DNA of 64,000 bases, from NCBI GenBank assembly GCA_904501755.1, contig CAJGBV010000001.1:1-64000 (forward strand). Direction: 5' to 3'. Below the pieces are notes generated by a model. That model saw only the letters and a list, made by a program, of their open reading frames with translations. It was not told the origin of the DNA and ran no database searches. Below, one piece after another: positions 54,734 through 63,439 of this stretch; positions within the stretch are counted from its first letter, which is position 1, and each line of letters starts with the position of its first letter. This DNA is from Clostridiaceae bacterium (GTDB taxonomy: Bacteria; Bacillota; Clostridia; Oscillospirales; Acutalibacteraceae). The position numbers and the translations under genes were made by a program.

Positions 54734-54849
54734 TTGTTTTTCCTCCTAAGGTTAAACCTCCATCCCGCCCATACAGGAAACTCCGGCAAAGAGACCTTCT
54801 GCAATACAAAGCGGAATGTGTGTATTATATTACTGCATAATTTCGCAGC
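54734..54849 (-). promoter_or_regulatory. 5' leader of rpsB
   Basis: About 115 bases lie between promoter and rpsB, with small inverted repeats (CTGC/GCAG near the 5' end, AGGTT/AACCT just before the ribosome binding site). Ribosomal protein leaders often carry autoregulation, but I cannot assign this one to a known family. Confidence 0.35.
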
Positions 54850-54855
54850 CTTACG

Positions 54856-54884
54856 ATTATAACACATAAAAATCAATATTGCAA
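54856..54884 (-). promoter_or_regulatory. Promoter of rpsB-tsf
   Basis: On the minus strand TTGCAA (54879-54884), a 17-base spacer and TATAAT (54856-54861). Confidence 0.75.
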
Positions 54885-54905
54885 CACTTTTTTTAAAAAC
54901 AGTAA

Positions 54906-54930
54906 AAATCGGCAGAAATTCTGCCGATTT
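54906..54930 (-). terminator. Terminator of the lct-type operon
   Basis: The stem AAATCGGCAG/CTGCCGATTT with a 5-base loop is followed by TTTTTACTG on the minus strand. It is just after the histidine phosphatase stop. Confidence 0.85.
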
Positions 54931-54934
54931 ACTT

Positions 54935-55648
54935 TTAAAATCTTGTTATATTATTGTATTTTGTGGGAAGTCCCTCTTTATAAAGATGTGAATCGTTTGA
55001 AAGAGTAAGGATTTTAGGAATGGCAATTCCGTCTTCATCTTTAAATTCTATTACCGTCATTCCCGTATGAGAGGTATCGAAATGCATAGAAAAAACAGGA
55101 TACGGAATATCCAAAAGACTGCTTAAAAAAGCAATTCCAAATCCCTGATGTGCGAAAAGTGCAACACGTTCATTATTTTCCCTGAGCACCTTATATGTTC
55201 CGGTTCCCTTTATATGCTCATACCCAAGGCTTTTGAAGAACTCATCACTTTCTTTTCCTATACGCTCTAAACCATTTTCAAAATGATAATCAGAGAAATC
55301 GGGATGTGTATACCACTTATCCCTGAGAGCAAGAATCTCTTCACCACAAAACAGTTTTCTTGTTTCCTTATCCTGAAACGCCCATCTTCTACCCGTTTCA
55401 CAAACCACCGTAAAATCTTTCCAAGCGTGATTTTCATTACAAAAATCAAGCCTTGTAATATCCTTTTTAAGAATTTCTGCTGTAGGAGTTGAAGTCATTA
55501 CAGCACGATTAGAGGTAGAAGCGTAAATTTTGTCAACACCATAAACCGCAAGTCGTTTAGCAACAGCCTCCGCCTGTCTTTCCCCGAGTGGTGTCAGAGA
55601 ATCGGGATTATAAATAGGATCGCCGTGACGAATATAGAAAAATAACAT
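54935..55648 (-). CDS. Histidine phosphatase family protein (phosphoglycerate mutase-like)
   Basis: 237 residues. The phosphohistidine motif is YIRHGDPIYNPDSLTPLGERQA, and a later ALFAHQGFGIAFLSSLLD gives the second His. The substrate is not known. The start ATG overlaps the preceding TAA stop by one base (TAATG); a GTG three codons earlier is less likely. It is last in the lctB-lctC-lctD-type operon, with no evident functional link. Confidence 0.85.
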   Translation of the reverse strand: MLFFYIRHGDPIYNPDSLTPLGERQAEAVAKRLAVYGVDKIYASTSNRAVMTSTPTAEILKKDITRLDFCNENHAWKDFTVVCETGRRWAFQDKETRKLFCGEEILALRDKWYTHPDFSDYHFENGLERIGKESDEFFKSLGYEHIKGTGTYKVLRENNERVALFAHQGFGIAFLSSLLDIPYPVFSMHFDTSHTGMTVIEFKDEDGIAIPKILTLSNDSHLYKEGLPTKYNNITRF

Positions 55649-57042
55649 TAGAAACACACCTTTTCCGGATTAAGAATATTTTTAGGGTCAAATACTTTTT
55701 TTATCCCCTGCATAAGTGCGATATGGCTATCTCCATATTGCTTTTTAAGGAATTCCTTTTTAGCATAGCCTATTCCGTGTTCACCCGAAACAAGACCGCC
55801 GATTTCCTCAGCCTTTTTATACATTTCATCAAAGCAGAGTGAAAGTTTTTCCTGCCACTGCCTATCGTCAAGGTCATCCCTACATATATAAATATGCAGA
55901 TTTCCATCCCCTGCGTGACCAAAGCTTGGTATTCTTATATTATACTTCTCAGACAGCTTATGGGTAAACACAATAAACTCATCAATTTTATTTCCGGGCA
56001 CAACCACATCACATTCATCCATTTCGGTGGTGGAAGCCTTAATAGCCTCAAGGAAGGCACCGCGAGCCGACCATACCGATTTCTTTCTCTCCTCGGTATC
56101 AACAATATAGGCATCAAGTGCACCGATAGAAAGACACAAATCAGCAACACTGTTAAGGTCGTTTTCTACCTGTTCGTCTGTATTGCCATCAAAGGTCAGC
56201 AAAATATACGCTTCATTTTTGGTGTCGGGGAATTTTTTACCTAAATAGCTCTCAGAGAAAAGAATGGTATCTCTCGACATATACTCAATAGCCGTAGGTG
56301 TTACCTTTGAACGAATAATATGCGGCACTGCTTCAAGAGCACTCTTCATATCAGGGAAAGGTACAAGCAAACTTATTGATACCTTGGGCAGAGGAACAAG
56401 CTTTAAAACCGCTTCGGTAATAATAGCAAGTGTACCTTCAGAGCCAATAACAAGGTCCTTAAGGCTATAACCCGAGCTGTTTTTTGCCACCTTTCCGCCA
56501 AGCTTCATTATTTCTCCGTTCGGCATAACAACCGTAAGCTCTCTTACATAATCTCTTGTAACACCGTATTTTACAGCACGCATACCGCCCGCATTGGTGG
56601 AAATGTTTCCGCCGATAGTGGCACTTTTCTCACCAGGGTCAGGTGGATACAGAAAATCGTTTTCCTCAGCAAAGGCGGCAAGCTCCATAAGAAGCACACC
56701 CGGCTGAACCGTAACGGTAAGATTATCTCTGTCAAGCTCGATTATTTTGTTCATTCCTGTTGTTTCAAGCAAAATACCGCCCTTAACGGCAACGGCAGCA
56801 CCAACAAGTCCTGTTCCGCTTCCTCTAACCGTTACGGGAATATTTCTGTCATAGGCAAGCTTCATTATCTGAGAAATTTCCTCGGTGGTATGTACCCTTA
56901 CAAGCACATCAGGCATCTTCTCAATACCGCCAAGCTCATCGTGACTATAGTCGTGATTTATTTCTTCACCGGTAAAGACACTGTTTTCCCCTGAGATTTT
57001 CTTTAATGCGTCAATATCCTTAGCACTAATTACATTATACAT
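55648..57042 (-). CDS. lctD: FAD-binding oxidase, LctD/GlcD type (lactate dehydrogenase subunit)
   Basis: 464 residues of the FAD-linked oxidase C-terminal family. The PCMH-type FAD domain shows [21 protein letters not shown] and [25 protein letters not shown]. The C-terminal half has [11 protein letters not shown] and [11 protein letters not shown]. Its position after etfB and etfA genes matches the lctBCD operon of Acetobacterium, in which LctD oxidises lactate while the Etf pair bifurcates electrons between ferredoxin and NAD. A glycolate or 2-hydroxyglutarate substrate is possible. It overlaps the etfA end by 8 bases. Confidence 0.85.
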   Translation of the reverse strand: MYNVISAKDIDALKKISGENSVFTGEEINHDYSHDELGGIEKMPDVLVRVHTTEEISQIMKLAYDRNIPVTVRGSGTGLVGAAVAVKGGILLETTGMNKIIELDRDNLTVTVQPGVLLMELAAFAEENDFLYPPDPGEKSATIGGNISTNAGGMRAVKYGVTRDYVRELTVVMPNGEIMKLGGKVAKNSSGYSLKDLVIGSEGTLAIITEAVLKLVPLPKVSISLLVPFPDMKSALEAVPHIIRSKVTPTAIEYMSRDTILFSESYLGKKFPDTKNEAYILLTFDGNTDEQVENDLNSVADLCLSIGALDAYIVDTEERKKSVWSARGAFLEAIKASTTEMDECDVVVPGNKIDEFIVFTHKLSEKYNIRIPSFGHAGDGNLHIYICRDDLDDRQWQEKLSLCFDEMYKKAEEIGGLVSGEHGIGYAKKEFLKKQYGDSHIALMQGIKKVFDPKNILNPEKVCF

Positions 57043-57889
57043 CAGCCTTTACCTCCTTAATTTTCTCTATAAGCGAAGGAACTATTTCATTCACATCTCC
57101 GACTATAGCATAATGTGCAACATCAAAGATTGAAGCGTTTTTATCACTGTTAATAGCCACTATGCAGTCGCTTGATTTCATACCTGCTGCAAACTGAACA
57201 GCACCCGAAATACCAAGACATATAATAAATTTAGGCTTTACGGTTCTTCCCGAAAGACCAATTTGCCTTTTTGCATCGTAAATATTTGCTTCTGCAAGAG
57301 GACGGGTACAGGCAACCATACCGCCCAGCAGTTCAGCAAGTTCCTCTGCATAAGCCCTCATTGTTTCACTTTGGGCGCCTCTGCCCAAAGCAACAATAAC
57401 CTCTGCTTCTGAAATATCAACCTCTCTGGGTTTATCGTAATAAGAGATTATTTCAATATTGGATTTTATTTTGTGTTCCTCTACCGTCATGGGAATAATT
57501 TCACCTGTTCTGTTGGAATCAGGCATTGGCTCACTGAACACCTTATAACGAACGGTACAGAACTGAGGACGGGTATTAGTGGAAATTATCTGTGCCATAA
57601 TATTTCCGCCAAAGGCAGGACGAATCTGCACAAGGTCGGTATTATCCTTCATTTTAAGGACGGTACAGTCGGCAGTAAGACCGGCTTTACATCTTGCGGC
57701 AATTCGCGGTGCTAACTGTCTGCCAAGATTAGTAGCACCAAGCATTACCGACGAAGGCTTAACTTTTTCTATAAAATCATAAAAAGCAGCGGTATAGGGT
57801 TCAATTCTGAAATGCTCAAAAGCGGCATCATCATATACATAAACCTTGTCGGCACCGTATTTTATAAGCTTTTGAACACTGTCCCTCAT
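57035..57889 (-). CDS. C-terminal fragment of electron transfer flavoprotein alpha subunit
   Basis: 284 residues from the first ATG after the amber codon. It contains most of the alpha/beta domain ([23 protein letters not shown]) and the FAD-binding segment ([27 protein letters not shown]). No ribosome binding site precedes this ATG, so independent translation is doubtful. It lacks the first strand of the Etf fold, which lies between the stop and this start. Confidence 0.6.
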   Translation of the reverse strand: MRDSVQKLIKYGADKVYVYDDAAFEHFRIEPYTAAFYDFIEKVKPSSVMLGATNLGRQLAPRIAARCKAGLTADCTVLKMKDNTDLVQIRPAFGGNIMAQIISTNTRPQFCTVRYKVFSEPMPDSNRTGEIIPMTVEEHKIKSNIEIISYYDKPREVDISEAEVIVALGRGAQSETMRAYAEELAELLGGMVACTRPLAEANIYDAKRQIGLSGRTVKPKFIICLGISGAVQFAAGMKSSDCIVAINSDKNASIFDVAHYAIVGDVNEIVPSLIEKIKEVKADV

Positions 57890-57919
57890 ATCATAACCGA
57901 TAACAAGAGCATATACCTG

Positions 57920-58231
57920 CTATCCTGTCACCTGTGCAAGCTCTCTGGCCTTACCAAGTAGCTCACAGGTAACGCGGTGAATATTTCTTTCTCTGTGGTC
58001 AACGTATACACATATGCCCTGCCACAGCGATTTATCCACACCCGAAACCTCATCTTCTTTGTATTCAATAAGTCCGCCGCCTTTCTTTACACAAAGCTTA
58101 CACATTTTACAGGCGGAAGATATTTCAAGCCTTTTTCCGTCAAAGGAAATTGCTCCGAAGGGACATATTTTTTCAAGTTTTTGAGCATTATCAGAGTTTA
58201 TATGCTCTTGCTTTACAATCAGTTCAGCCAT
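57920..58231 (-). CDS. N-terminal ferredoxin-domain fragment of EtfA
   Basis: 103 residues ending at the amber codon: ICPFGAISFDG and CKMCKLC supply four cysteines for one 4Fe-4S cluster, and DKSLWQGICVYVDHRERNIHRVTCELLGKARELA is the first part of the Etf alpha domain. It follows etfB by 12 bases. The truncated product would lack FAD binding. Confidence 0.6.
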   Translation of the reverse strand: MAELIVKQEHINSDNAQKLEKICPFGAISFDGKRLEISSACKMCKLCVKKGGGLIEYKEDEVSGVDKSLWQGICVYVDHRERNIHRVTCELLGKARELAQVTG

Positions 58232-58243
58232 TTTCAGTCCCTC

Positions 58244-59032
58244 CTACACAAGTTTTTTACTTACAATAACATCAAACAGAGCTTGTGTCTGCTTCTCGGC
58301 GGTTCCGTCAATTACCGTTTTATCGGTATTTTTTTCAGGCGGAAAAATTCGTTCAACCTGAGTTGCAGAGCCGTTAAGTCCGTAATGGTCAGGATTTTTA
58401 TCATCAAAATCATCAAAGGATAAAAAGCTCACAGCATCCTCACTGAGTGTCTGCTTTCTTTTATATGACGGCAGTCTTGGAGAATTTATATCATTTTCTA
58501 CCGAAATAAGACAGGGCATTTTTACGCTCATTTTTACAATTTGTTCGTCAAGAGAAGCCGTTACAAAAACCCTTCTTCCCCTAACGGCATCTACAGACAT
58601 AACATTAGAAACATTAGGTATACCGAGATATTCGGCAACCTCAGCACCAACCTGTGCGGTATCTCCGTCGGTGGTCTGCTTTCCGCAAATAATAATGTCA
58701 AATTCTCCTGTTTTCTTTATGCCCTGAGAAAGTGTATATGCAGTAGCAAGTACATCTGCACCTGCAAATTTACGGTCCGAAAGAACAGTACCTTTTTTCG
58801 CTCCCATACAAACCGTTTCTTCTATTACGGTTTTGGCCTGAGGCGGTCCCATAGTTATACTTTCAACCTCCGCACCGTATTCCTCAGCAAGAGAAAGAGC
58901 CGTTTCTATTCCGTACAAATCATAAGGATTCATTTTACTGGCTATTCCGTTTCTTTTAAGAACGCCTGTAACAGGGTCAACCTCAACATTATTTGACCCC
59001 GGAACCTGCTTAACACAAACCAAAATCTTCAT
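58244..59032 (-). CDS. lctB: Electron transfer flavoprotein beta subunit (LctB type)
   Basis: 262 residues. KILVCVKQVPGSNNVEVD at the N-terminus, SLAEEYGAEVESITMGP, and the nucleotide-binding DIIICGKQTTDGDTAQVGAEVAEYLG, with the longer ending typical of bifurcating EtfB. It pairs with the interrupted alpha subunit downstream. The start was moved to MKILV with GGAGG upstream; the longer TTG frame overlaps that site. Confidence 0.9.
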   Translation of the reverse strand: MKILVCVKQVPGSNNVEVDPVTGVLKRNGIASKMNPYDLYGIETALSLAEEYGAEVESITMGPPQAKTVIEETVCMGAKKGTVLSDRKFAGADVLATAYTLSQGIKKTGEFDIIICGKQTTDGDTAQVGAEVAEYLGIPNVSNVMSVDAVRGRRVFVTASLDEQIVKMSVKMPCLISVENDINSPRLPSYKRKQTLSEDAVSFLSFDDFDDKNPDHYGLNGSATQVERIFPPEKNTDKTVIDGTAEKQTQALFDVIVSKKLV

Positions 59033-59064
59033 TTCAACCTCCAAAACCGATAAAGTCTAACATT

Positions 59065-59093
59065 ATTTTATCACGCTAAAGTGGTGTTGTCAA
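59065..59093 (-). promoter_or_regulatory. Promoter of the lct-type operon
   Basis: On the minus strand TTGACA (59088-59093), a 17-base spacer and TAAAAT (59065-59070). The spacer has a short CAC/GTG inverted repeat. Confidence 0.75.
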
Positions 59094-59107
59094 TATCGCA
59101 CAAAAAT

Positions 59108-59130
59108 AAAACCGCCATAAAGGCGGTTTT
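59108..59130 (-). terminator. Terminator of the cysteine synthase operon
   Basis: The stem AAAACCGCC/GGCGGTTTT with an ATAAA loop is followed on the minus strand by TTTTATTTTTG. Confidence 0.85.
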
Positions 59131-59160
59131 TGTTAATTATTTAACAACAAATCTGCTTTA

Positions 59161-60087
59161 TTAATCAAACAGTGGTGTTGAAAAGTATCTTTCGGCGGTA
59201 TCTGGAAGCACGGTAACTACTGTTTTTCCCTTCCCTAATTTTTTGGCAAGCTTTAGCGCCGCAGCCACATTTGTACCGCTGCTTATACCACACATAATGC
59301 CCTCTTTACAAGCAAGAGCTTTTGCGGTACTGAGCGCCTCTTCATCCTTTATAATGCACACATCTTCATATATTTGCTGATTAAGTATTTCGGGAATAAC
59401 TCCGTCGCCTATTCCCATCTGTATATGAGTGCCTATGGAACCGCCCGAAAGAATAGCGGCATTTTCAGGCTCAACCGCCCAGATAGTCATATCGGGATTT
59501 TGAGCTTTAAGCACCTCACCTATTCCTGTAATAGTACCGCCTGTGCCGATACCTGAACAAAAGCCGTGTATAGCACCATCTACCTGCTCGAGTATTTCTT
59601 TGGCCGTTGCCTGTCTTTGTATAGCAGGATTAGCAGGGTTTTCAAACTGCTGAGGAACAAATACATTTTCTTCCTCGTCCCTGATTTTAAGAGCAAGATT
59701 AACACATTCCTCAATACAAAGACCGATATTTCCCGCGTCGTGAACAAGAATAACCTCAGCGCCATAGTGTCTTACCAGTTTTCTTCTTTCCTCACTCACC
59801 GAATCAGGCATAATTATCTTTACCTTATAGCCCCTTACAGCACCCACAAGAGCAAGACCTATCCCCTGATTACCGCTTGTTGGTTCAACAATAGTTGTAT
59901 CCTTATTTATAAGACCCATCTTTTCAGCATCAAGTATCATATTAAAAGCAGTACGAGTCTTTATAGAGCCGCCTACATTAAGTCCTTCAAATTTAACAAG
60001 CACATCAGCGCTGTCCTTATCGACTATATTCTGAAGCTTTATAATGGGAGTGTTCCCCATAGCCTCAAGTATGTTATTAAAAATCAT
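59161..60087 (-). CDS. Cysteine synthase family PLP enzyme
   Basis: 308 residues, fold type II. The PLP lysine is Lys43 in GGSIKTRTAF, where classical CysK has SVKDR. The substrate loop reads TSGNQGIGLA (usually TSGNTGIGLA), and the phosphate-binding loop is GIGTGGTITG. The C-terminus (LPDTAERYFSTPLFD) is CysK-like. It probably makes cysteine from O-acetylserine, but the two changes near the active site leave room for a related beta-substitution. It follows the DUF6062 gene by 4 bases. Confidence 0.85.
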   Translation of the reverse strand: MIFNNILEAMGNTPIIKLQNIVDKDSADVLVKFEGLNVGGSIKTRTAFNMILDAEKMGLINKDTTIVEPTSGNQGIGLALVGAVRGYKVKIIMPDSVSEERRKLVRHYGAEVILVHDAGNIGLCIEECVNLALKIRDEEENVFVPQQFENPANPAIQRQATAKEILEQVDGAIHGFCSGIGTGGTITGIGEVLKAQNPDMTIWAVEPENAAILSGGSIGTHIQMGIGDGVIPEILNQQIYEDVCIIKDEEALSTAKALACKEGIMCGISSGTNVAAALKLAKKLGKGKTVVTVLPDTAERYFSTPLFD

Positions 60088-60091
60088 ATAA

Positions 60092-60778
60092 TCACCCTTC
60101 GTTTCCTGTCAGAAAAGCAATAGTACGCTCAATAGAATCCTTTGAATTTCCCCAGTCAGCATCCTTACCGCTGTTGCGATAATCATACATTGAACAAAAA
60201 TGTGTAACATCACTATGAAGTGTTTTTGAATAGTCCTGAGTAATTCGTGTCAGATTTTTCTGAAATTCCCCGTAATACGACCGCATATTTTTCTTATCCG
60301 CGCCGCCCATAAGCATCTCAAAATGAGGCATACAGAACATTTCCTGTTCACTGAACAGTTTTCTGAAATCCATGTCGGTTTCATAACAGCGGTAAAGGGT
60401 ATCTATCATTCTGTTCATACCCCACTCAATTTTATCACAGATAAAACAGGAATCGGTTATTCTTCTTGCCTTTTCTCCCTTAGATTTATTACTTCTCAGC
60501 GGTTTATCGTTTAATACCTGATTATTAATTTCATCAATATGGGACTGAAGCATAAGAGCGAGCTGAAGTCTGCCCTTTCTATGAAGCATTTTCCCGTAAT
60601 GTTTTTCACAAAAGCCTGTTTTATTAGTAACCTCTCTTATGTCAGGCTCCATCATTGCAGCCCCCATAATATATTCTATTATCCTTTCCTGCACAGTGTT
60701 ATACATTCTGCAAATAGGACAACCGTCATTTACTTCAAAGACCTCGCTGACAGGTATAGTACAAATATCATCTCTCAT
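60092..60778 (-). CDS. DUF6062 family protein, unknown function
   Basis: 228 residues. Repeated motifs CPICRMYN...GFCEKHYGKML and CFICDKIEWGMNRM...MFCMPHFEMLM suggest two copies of a CxxC...CxxH metal-binding unit, so a zinc-binding cytoplasmic protein is likely. The family, as I recall it, is common in Clostridia and has no assigned role. Its ATG overlaps the ygjV stop (TAATG). Confidence 0.75.
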   Translation of the reverse strand: MRDDICTIPVSEVFEVNDGCPICRMYNTVQERIIEYIMGAAMMEPDIREVTNKTGFCEKHYGKMLHRKGRLQLALMLQSHIDEINNQVLNDKPLRSNKSKGEKARRITDSCFICDKIEWGMNRMIDTLYRCYETDMDFRKLFSEQEMFCMPHFEMLMGGADKKNMRSYYGEFQKNLTRITQDYSKTLHSDVTHFCSMYDYRNSGKDADWGNSKDSIERTIAFLTGNEG

Positions 60779-61329
60779 TATTCTTTGTTTTCCTCTGTTT
60801 TCTGAGGTTTTTTATTATATCGTATAAGACCTATAATAGACGACACGATAACAATTGATTCATAAAGTGCTCCGCCTATAGAATGAACAATAACATCATA
60901 GGTTAATACAATAGGTGAAGAAACAAGTATGCTCTTTCTTACATTATTTGGATTGGTAAAGGACATAGAATAAGAATTAATCATAAGACCTACAATAACA
61001 ATAATTGCATACCACTGACCATCCTGCAAAGCAAACATAGTAACCGAGCCAAGCGTTCCCATAAGCAGTGCAAAGAATATCGCCCAGCCCTTTGACACAC
61101 TACCCTTTTTGCCTACATTAAAGAACACTATGTTTCTTGTAGTACCCACAAGCTGCATAACTGCTGTAGCGTATTCCTTAAGACATAAAAAGTGAATTGC
61201 AAAAACCAGTGTTGTGGCAATATGCACATAAAGAACCTGTTCTCTTGTTTTTACCTGATAGTTAACAAAACCCAAAATTACCGCTACAAAACCTAATACC
61301 TGTCCTATTATATATAAAACATTTTCCAT
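60778..61329 (-). CDS. YgjV family inner membrane protein
   Basis: 183 residues with six or so hydrophobic helices. The N-terminal IGQVLGFVAVILGFVNYQVKTREQVL and HIATTLVFAIHFLCLKEYATAVM match the YgjV family. Function unknown; the charged C-terminus faces the cytoplasm. The start was chosen at MENVLY, with GGGG upstream, 4 bases after the ZIP stop. Confidence 0.8.
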   Translation of the reverse strand: MENVLYIIGQVLGFVAVILGFVNYQVKTREQVLYVHIATTLVFAIHFLCLKEYATAVMQLVGTTRNIVFFNVGKKGSVSKGWAIFFALLMGTLGSVTMFALQDGQWYAIIVIVGLMINSYSMSFTNPNNVRKSILVSSPIVLTYDVIVHSIGGALYESIVIVSSIIGLIRYNKKPQKTEENKE

Positions 61330-61333
61330 TTCA

Positions 61334-62086
61334 TCACCCCAACAAAATATCACTTACAAGCATAACACAAAAGCCAAAAATAAGGGCGTAGGTTGCGCCT
61401 CGCTGGCTTGAATGTGAATGAGTTTCTATTATCATCTCATCACTTATTACATACAGCATTGTGCCACCTGCAAAAGCCAGAGCAAACGGCAAAACAAACT
61501 GCGAAACACTCACGGCAAAATATCCTATAAAAGTGCCTATAACCTCTACAAGCCCTGTAATAAGAGCACATAGGAATGTTTTCTTTTTACTCACACCTGC
61601 CGCAAGCATAGGTGTAATAATAATCATACCCTCAGGTATATTCTGCAAAGCAATACCACCCGCTATCATCAGTGCCTGAGAAATATTTCCCGAACCAAAA
61701 CCTATACCCGAGGCAATTCCCTCCGGCAGATTGTGTATAGCAATAGCGGTTACAAACAGCACTACCTTATTAAGATTTGAGTTGTTATGCCCCTCATTTT
61801 GTCCACCCAAAAAATCGTGTATATGCGGCACCAACTTGTCCATAAGATTTATACATACAGCACCGGTAAAAATGCCTACGACGGTAATTATTATTCCATA
61901 TCGTCCGCCATACTCAACAGAAGGAAGAATCAGTCCAAGCACTGCTGCCGCCAACATTATACCCGCCGCAAAAGCAAGAATAATATCGGATATTTTATGA
62001 GTCAGTTTTTTGAAAATAAAACCAATAACCGCACCAAATACCGTAGCGCCCCCTACACCGAGAGCCGTTATTAATACAAGTTCCAT
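61334..62086 (-). CDS. ZIP family divalent metal transporter
   Basis: 250 residues, eight predicted helices. Metal-binding helices IV and V carry HNLPEGIASGIGFG and NIPEGMIIITPML; a His-rich loop (HIHDFLGGQNEGHNN) lies between helices III and IV. Likely imports zinc or another divalent metal (ZupT-like). It is first in the operon with ygjV, DUF6062 and cysteine synthase. Confidence 0.92.
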   Translation of the reverse strand: MELVLITALGVGGATVFGAVIGFIFKKLTHKISDIILAFAAGIMLAAAVLGLILPSVEYGGRYGIIITVVGIFTGAVCINLMDKLVPHIHDFLGGQNEGHNNSNLNKVVLFVTAIAIHNLPEGIASGIGFGSGNISQALMIAGGIALQNIPEGMIIITPMLAAGVSKKKTFLCALITGLVEVIGTFIGYFAVSVSQFVLPFALAFAGGTMLYVISDEMIIETHSHSSQRGATYALIFGFCVMLVSDILLG

Positions 62087-62120
62087 TAAAATTCATCTCA
62101 CTATTTTTTATCACCTGTAA

Positions 62121-62149
62121 ATTCTATCAAATACCTTAAAATATGTCAA
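62121..62149 (-). promoter_or_regulatory. Promoter of the ZIP-ygjV-DUF6062-cysteine synthase operon
   Basis: On the minus strand TTGACA (62144-62149), a 17-base spacer and TAGAAT (62121-62126). Confidence 0.75.
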
Positions 62150-62151
62150 CA

Positions 62152-62586
62152 TTAAAGAATAAGTTCCATAGAAATATGTACAACGTTTTCTTCAACAAAC
62201 TCGTCTGATACACATTTGAAGCCCATTTTTTCATAAAAACCTACAGCCTGTTTTTGTGAGTTAAGGCATATTTTATTACACAAAAGAGCATTTTTAGCAT
62301 AGTCAATAGCCTTTTCCATAAGAATTCTTCCATAGCCTTTGCCCTTATAGGTTGTTAAAACTCTTCCGATATGAACACATTTTTTATCATTCACATCATA
62401 ATAGAGCCTCATATAAGCGATTATGTTTTCTTCCTTTAAACACAAGTGATAGCAACTATAATCCGTACCGTCCATATCCTGACAGTTCATTTTAAGTTCT
62501 ACTATAAAAACCTGTGAGCGCACCTTTAAAATTTCATATAACTCAAACGTATTAAGCTCATCAAATTTTTTGACTGTAAATTCCAT
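62152..62586 (-). CDS. ElaA-type GNAT acetyltransferase
   Basis: 144 residues: FDELNTFELYEILKVRSQVFIVE followed by CQDMDGTDYSCYHLC is the ElaA signature, and RVLTTYKGKGYGRILMEKAI is the acetyl-CoA loop. The substrate is unknown. The start was placed at MEFTVKKF, with GGTGG upstream, ten codons inside the longest frame. Confidence 0.85.
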   Translation of the reverse strand: MEFTVKKFDELNTFELYEILKVRSQVFIVELKMNCQDMDGTDYSCYHLCLKEENIIAYMRLYYDVNDKKCVHIGRVLTTYKGKGYGRILMEKAIDYAKNALLCNKICLNSQKQAVGFYEKMGFKCVSDEFVEENVVHISMELIL

Positions 62587-62602
62587 ATCAACCACCTGTG
62601 TC

Positions 62603-62631
62603 ATTTTATCATACAATCCTTTATCCTACAA
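62603..62631 (-). promoter_or_regulatory. Probable promoter of the ElaA-type gene
   Basis: On the minus strand TTGTAG (62626-62631), a 17-base spacer and TAAAAT (62603-62608). Confidence 0.45.
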
Positions 62632-62682
62632 CAACAAATATGGCAACGATTAAAATGATTATTTCCGATAACTAACAAAACA

Positions 62683-62704
62683 AAAACTCCCTCACGGGAG
62701 TTTT
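62683..62704 (-). terminator. Terminator of ppiB
   Basis: The stem AAAACTCCC/GGGAGTTTT with a 4-base loop is followed on the minus strand by TTTTGTTTTG. Confidence 0.85.
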
Positions 62705-62708
62705 CATC

Positions 62709-63302
62709 TTATAAAACTTCAATATCAATGCCCAGAATGGATATTTCTTCTACGGGCTTATCGTTTGCACCTGTTTTTGCGTTTGCTATCGCATCAACTA
62801 CATCCATACCGTCAGTAACCTGTCCAAAAACGCTGTGACGATAGTCAAGCCAAGGAGTTCCGCCCAATTTCTCATAAGCCTCTACACATTCAGGCGGAAA
62901 ATTATCAGGAAGCTGTTTCATCTGTCCTATCATATTCGCAGGAACACTGTCTGCCTGTACAATAAAGAACTGACTGCCGTTTGTGTTGGGACCTGCATTA
63001 GCCATACAGATAGCACCTCTGTAGTTATGAAGCTCGGGAGTAAACTCATCCTCAAAGCTTCTGCCCCATATACTTTCACCGCCCATACCTGTGCCTGTTG
63101 GGTCGCCGCCCTGAATCATAAAGTCTTTAATAACACGGTGGAATATAATACCATTATAGTAACCGTTCTTTGAGTGTGTAACAAAATTTTCAACAGTTTT
63201 GGGTACTTCTTTGCCGAACAGCTTCAATGTTATATCCCCCATTGTTGTATGCATTATTGCTACAGTATCGCCTTTTTCGGCTTTGCTTAACTGCTTTAAC
63301 AT
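62709..63302 (-). CDS. ppiB: Cyclophilin-type peptidyl-prolyl isomerase
   Basis: 197 residues. Active-site motifs [24 protein letters not shown] and [17 protein letters not shown] are intact. There is no signal peptide, so it is cytoplasmic. An insertion around [33 protein letters not shown] follows the QFFI strand, as in the longer clostridial forms. The start was moved to the second ATG, nine bases after AAAGG. Confidence 0.93.
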   Translation of the reverse strand: MLKQLSKAEKGDTVAIMHTTMGDITLKLFGKEVPKTVENFVTHSKNGYYNGIIFHRVIKDFMIQGGDPTGTGMGGESIWGRSFEDEFTPELHNYRGAICMANAGPNTNGSQFFIVQADSVPANMIGQMKQLPDNFPPECVEAYEKLGGTPWLDYRHSVFGQVTDGMDVVDAIANAKTGANDKPVEEISILGIDIEVL

Positions 63303-63335
63303 AAATTTCATCCTTTCAAGTTCTGATTTACCTCT

Positions 63336-63363
63336 ATTTTATCACATTTTTTATGCATTTCAA
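63336..63363 (-). promoter_or_regulatory. Promoter of ppiB
   Basis: On the minus strand TTGAAA (63358-63363), a 16-base spacer and TAAAAT (63336-63341). Confidence 0.55.
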
Positions 63364-63377
63364 TAGTTAATTTTTCC

Positions 63378-63406
63378 TTGCAACTTACTATATGTTGTGT
63401 TATACT
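63378..63406 (+). promoter_or_regulatory. Promoter of nrdR
   Basis: TTGCAA (63378-63383), a 17-base spacer and TATACT (63401-63406). Confidence 0.7.
63385..63400. promoter_or_regulatory. Putative NrdR box in the nrdR promoter
   Basis: TTACTATATGTTGTGT matches the consensus acaCwAtATaTwGtgt at 13 of 16 positions, with one core mismatch, and fills the promoter spacer exactly as the similar site does at the topoisomerase promoter. It suggests autoregulation. Confidence 0.45.
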
Positions 63407-63439
63407 AAAAAATAATTATGTGAAAATGGGTGAAATGTT

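Larger units (their letters stand above)
57035..58231 (-). pseudogene. lctC: etfA/lctC (ferredoxin-EtfA) interrupted by one in-frame TAG codon
   Basis: Read through position 57920-57922, one frame of 398 codons encodes a complete EtfA of the ferredoxin-fused type: an N-terminal 4Fe-4S domain with Cys23, Cys41, Cys44 and Cys47, then the Etf alpha N-terminal domain starting ...ARELAQVTG(stop)QVYALVIG, then the FAD-binding C-terminal domain. A single amber codon stands after residue 103, and the frame continues without any shift. One C-to-T change from CAG would produce it. TAG is used as a normal stop in thiI and rluB here, so genome-wide recoding is not supported. A nonsense mutation, a base error in the assembly, or local read-through remain possible. 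Confidence 0.8.

Noticed and set aside
57920..57922. Genome-wide recoding of TAG to an amino acid
   Set aside because: thiI and rluB end with TAG at the expected protein length, so TAG is a working stop codon here.
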